Positions 6,160-6,161 of a stretch of 6,161 nt of DNA are shown here, piece after piece. The stretch lies in assembly GCA_015232485.1 (NCBI GenBank), contig JADFZP010000071.1, forward strand, positions 4,533 to 10,693. Reading direction: 5' to 3'. The position numbers and the translations under genes were made by a program. The stretch comes from Alphaproteobacteria bacterium (GTDB lineage: Bacteria > Pseudomonadota > Alphaproteobacteria > Rhodospirillales > Magnetospirillaceae). Every line of letters begins with the position of its first letter. Positions within the stretch are counted from its first letter, which is position 1. The notes beneath the pieces were generated by a model. That model did not search any database. It was not told the origin of the DNA and worked only from the letters and a program-made list of their open reading frames with translations.

Positions 6160-6161
6160 GG

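Larger units (their letters stand above)
1..6161 (+). other. Interior of the had-oah-dch-bcrCBA(D) benzoyl-CoA degradation operon
   Basis: Six co-directional genes occupy all but about 33 bases. Spacings are 13 bases (had/oah), a 4-base ATGA overlap (oah/dch), 2 (dch/bcrC), 2 (bcrC/bcrB) and 14 (bcrB/bcrA). The gaps show no room for an internal promoter or terminator, so a single transcript and coupled translation are likely. From memory this is the same gene order as the Thauera aromatica cluster, where bcrD and a ferredoxin gene follow bcrA. Both ends of the operon, and hence its promoter and any regulator gene, are outside the window. The window ends TGAGG, where the GG after the bcrA stop could begin a bcrD ribosome binding site, but two bases cannot establish that. 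Confidence 0.88.

Noticed and set aside
1..6161. CRISPR array, tRNA, rRNA, insertion sequence or other repeat
   Set aside because: Non-coding space totals about 33 bases, and I saw no direct or inverted repeat beyond chance for this base composition. The window is ordinary, dense operon DNA.

Overview
This 6.16 kb window is the middle of an anaerobic aromatic-degradation operon: the Thauera-type (class I, ATP-dependent) benzoyl-CoA pathway. All genes lie on the + strand in the order had (3' part only), oah, dch, bcrC, bcrB, bcrA. The had gene enters from the left edge. bcrA ends two bases before the right edge, so the fourth reductase gene, bcrD, is expected just outside.

The DNA is strongly GC-rich, with G/C at most third codon positions. 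A Thauera-type bcr gene set in this base composition fits a facultatively anaerobic proteobacterium. Magnetospirillum or a related Rhodospirillales member is my best guess, with Thauera-like Betaproteobacteria as the alternative. This is inference from composition and remembered protein similarity, not a search.

The genes cover the central pathway from benzoyl-CoA to the ring-opened product. BcrCBA(D) uses reduced ferredoxin and ATP to dearomatise benzoyl-CoA to cyclohexa-1,5-diene-1-carbonyl-CoA. Dch hydrates this to 6-hydroxycyclohex-1-ene-1-carbonyl-CoA. Had oxidises it with NAD+ to the 6-oxo compound, and Oah hydrates and hydrolytically opens the ring to 3-hydroxypimelyl-CoA. Gene order (step 3, 4, 2, 1) is therefore not the order of the reactions.

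Packing is extreme: the gaps are 13, -4 (ATGA overlap), 2, 2 and 14 bases, and each internal start has its own Shine-Dalgarno-like sequence. No stretch over 14 bases lacks a gene, so no promoter, operator, terminator, RNA gene, repeat array or mobile element is visible. The many long open frames on the minus strand and in other + frames are shadows produced by the GC-rich codon bias.

I see no undescribed system here. The points worth a second look are within known families: a roughly 160-residue insertion and an extra cysteine in the cluster motif of BcrA, an acidic residue apparently missing in Oah, and the conserved junction design.
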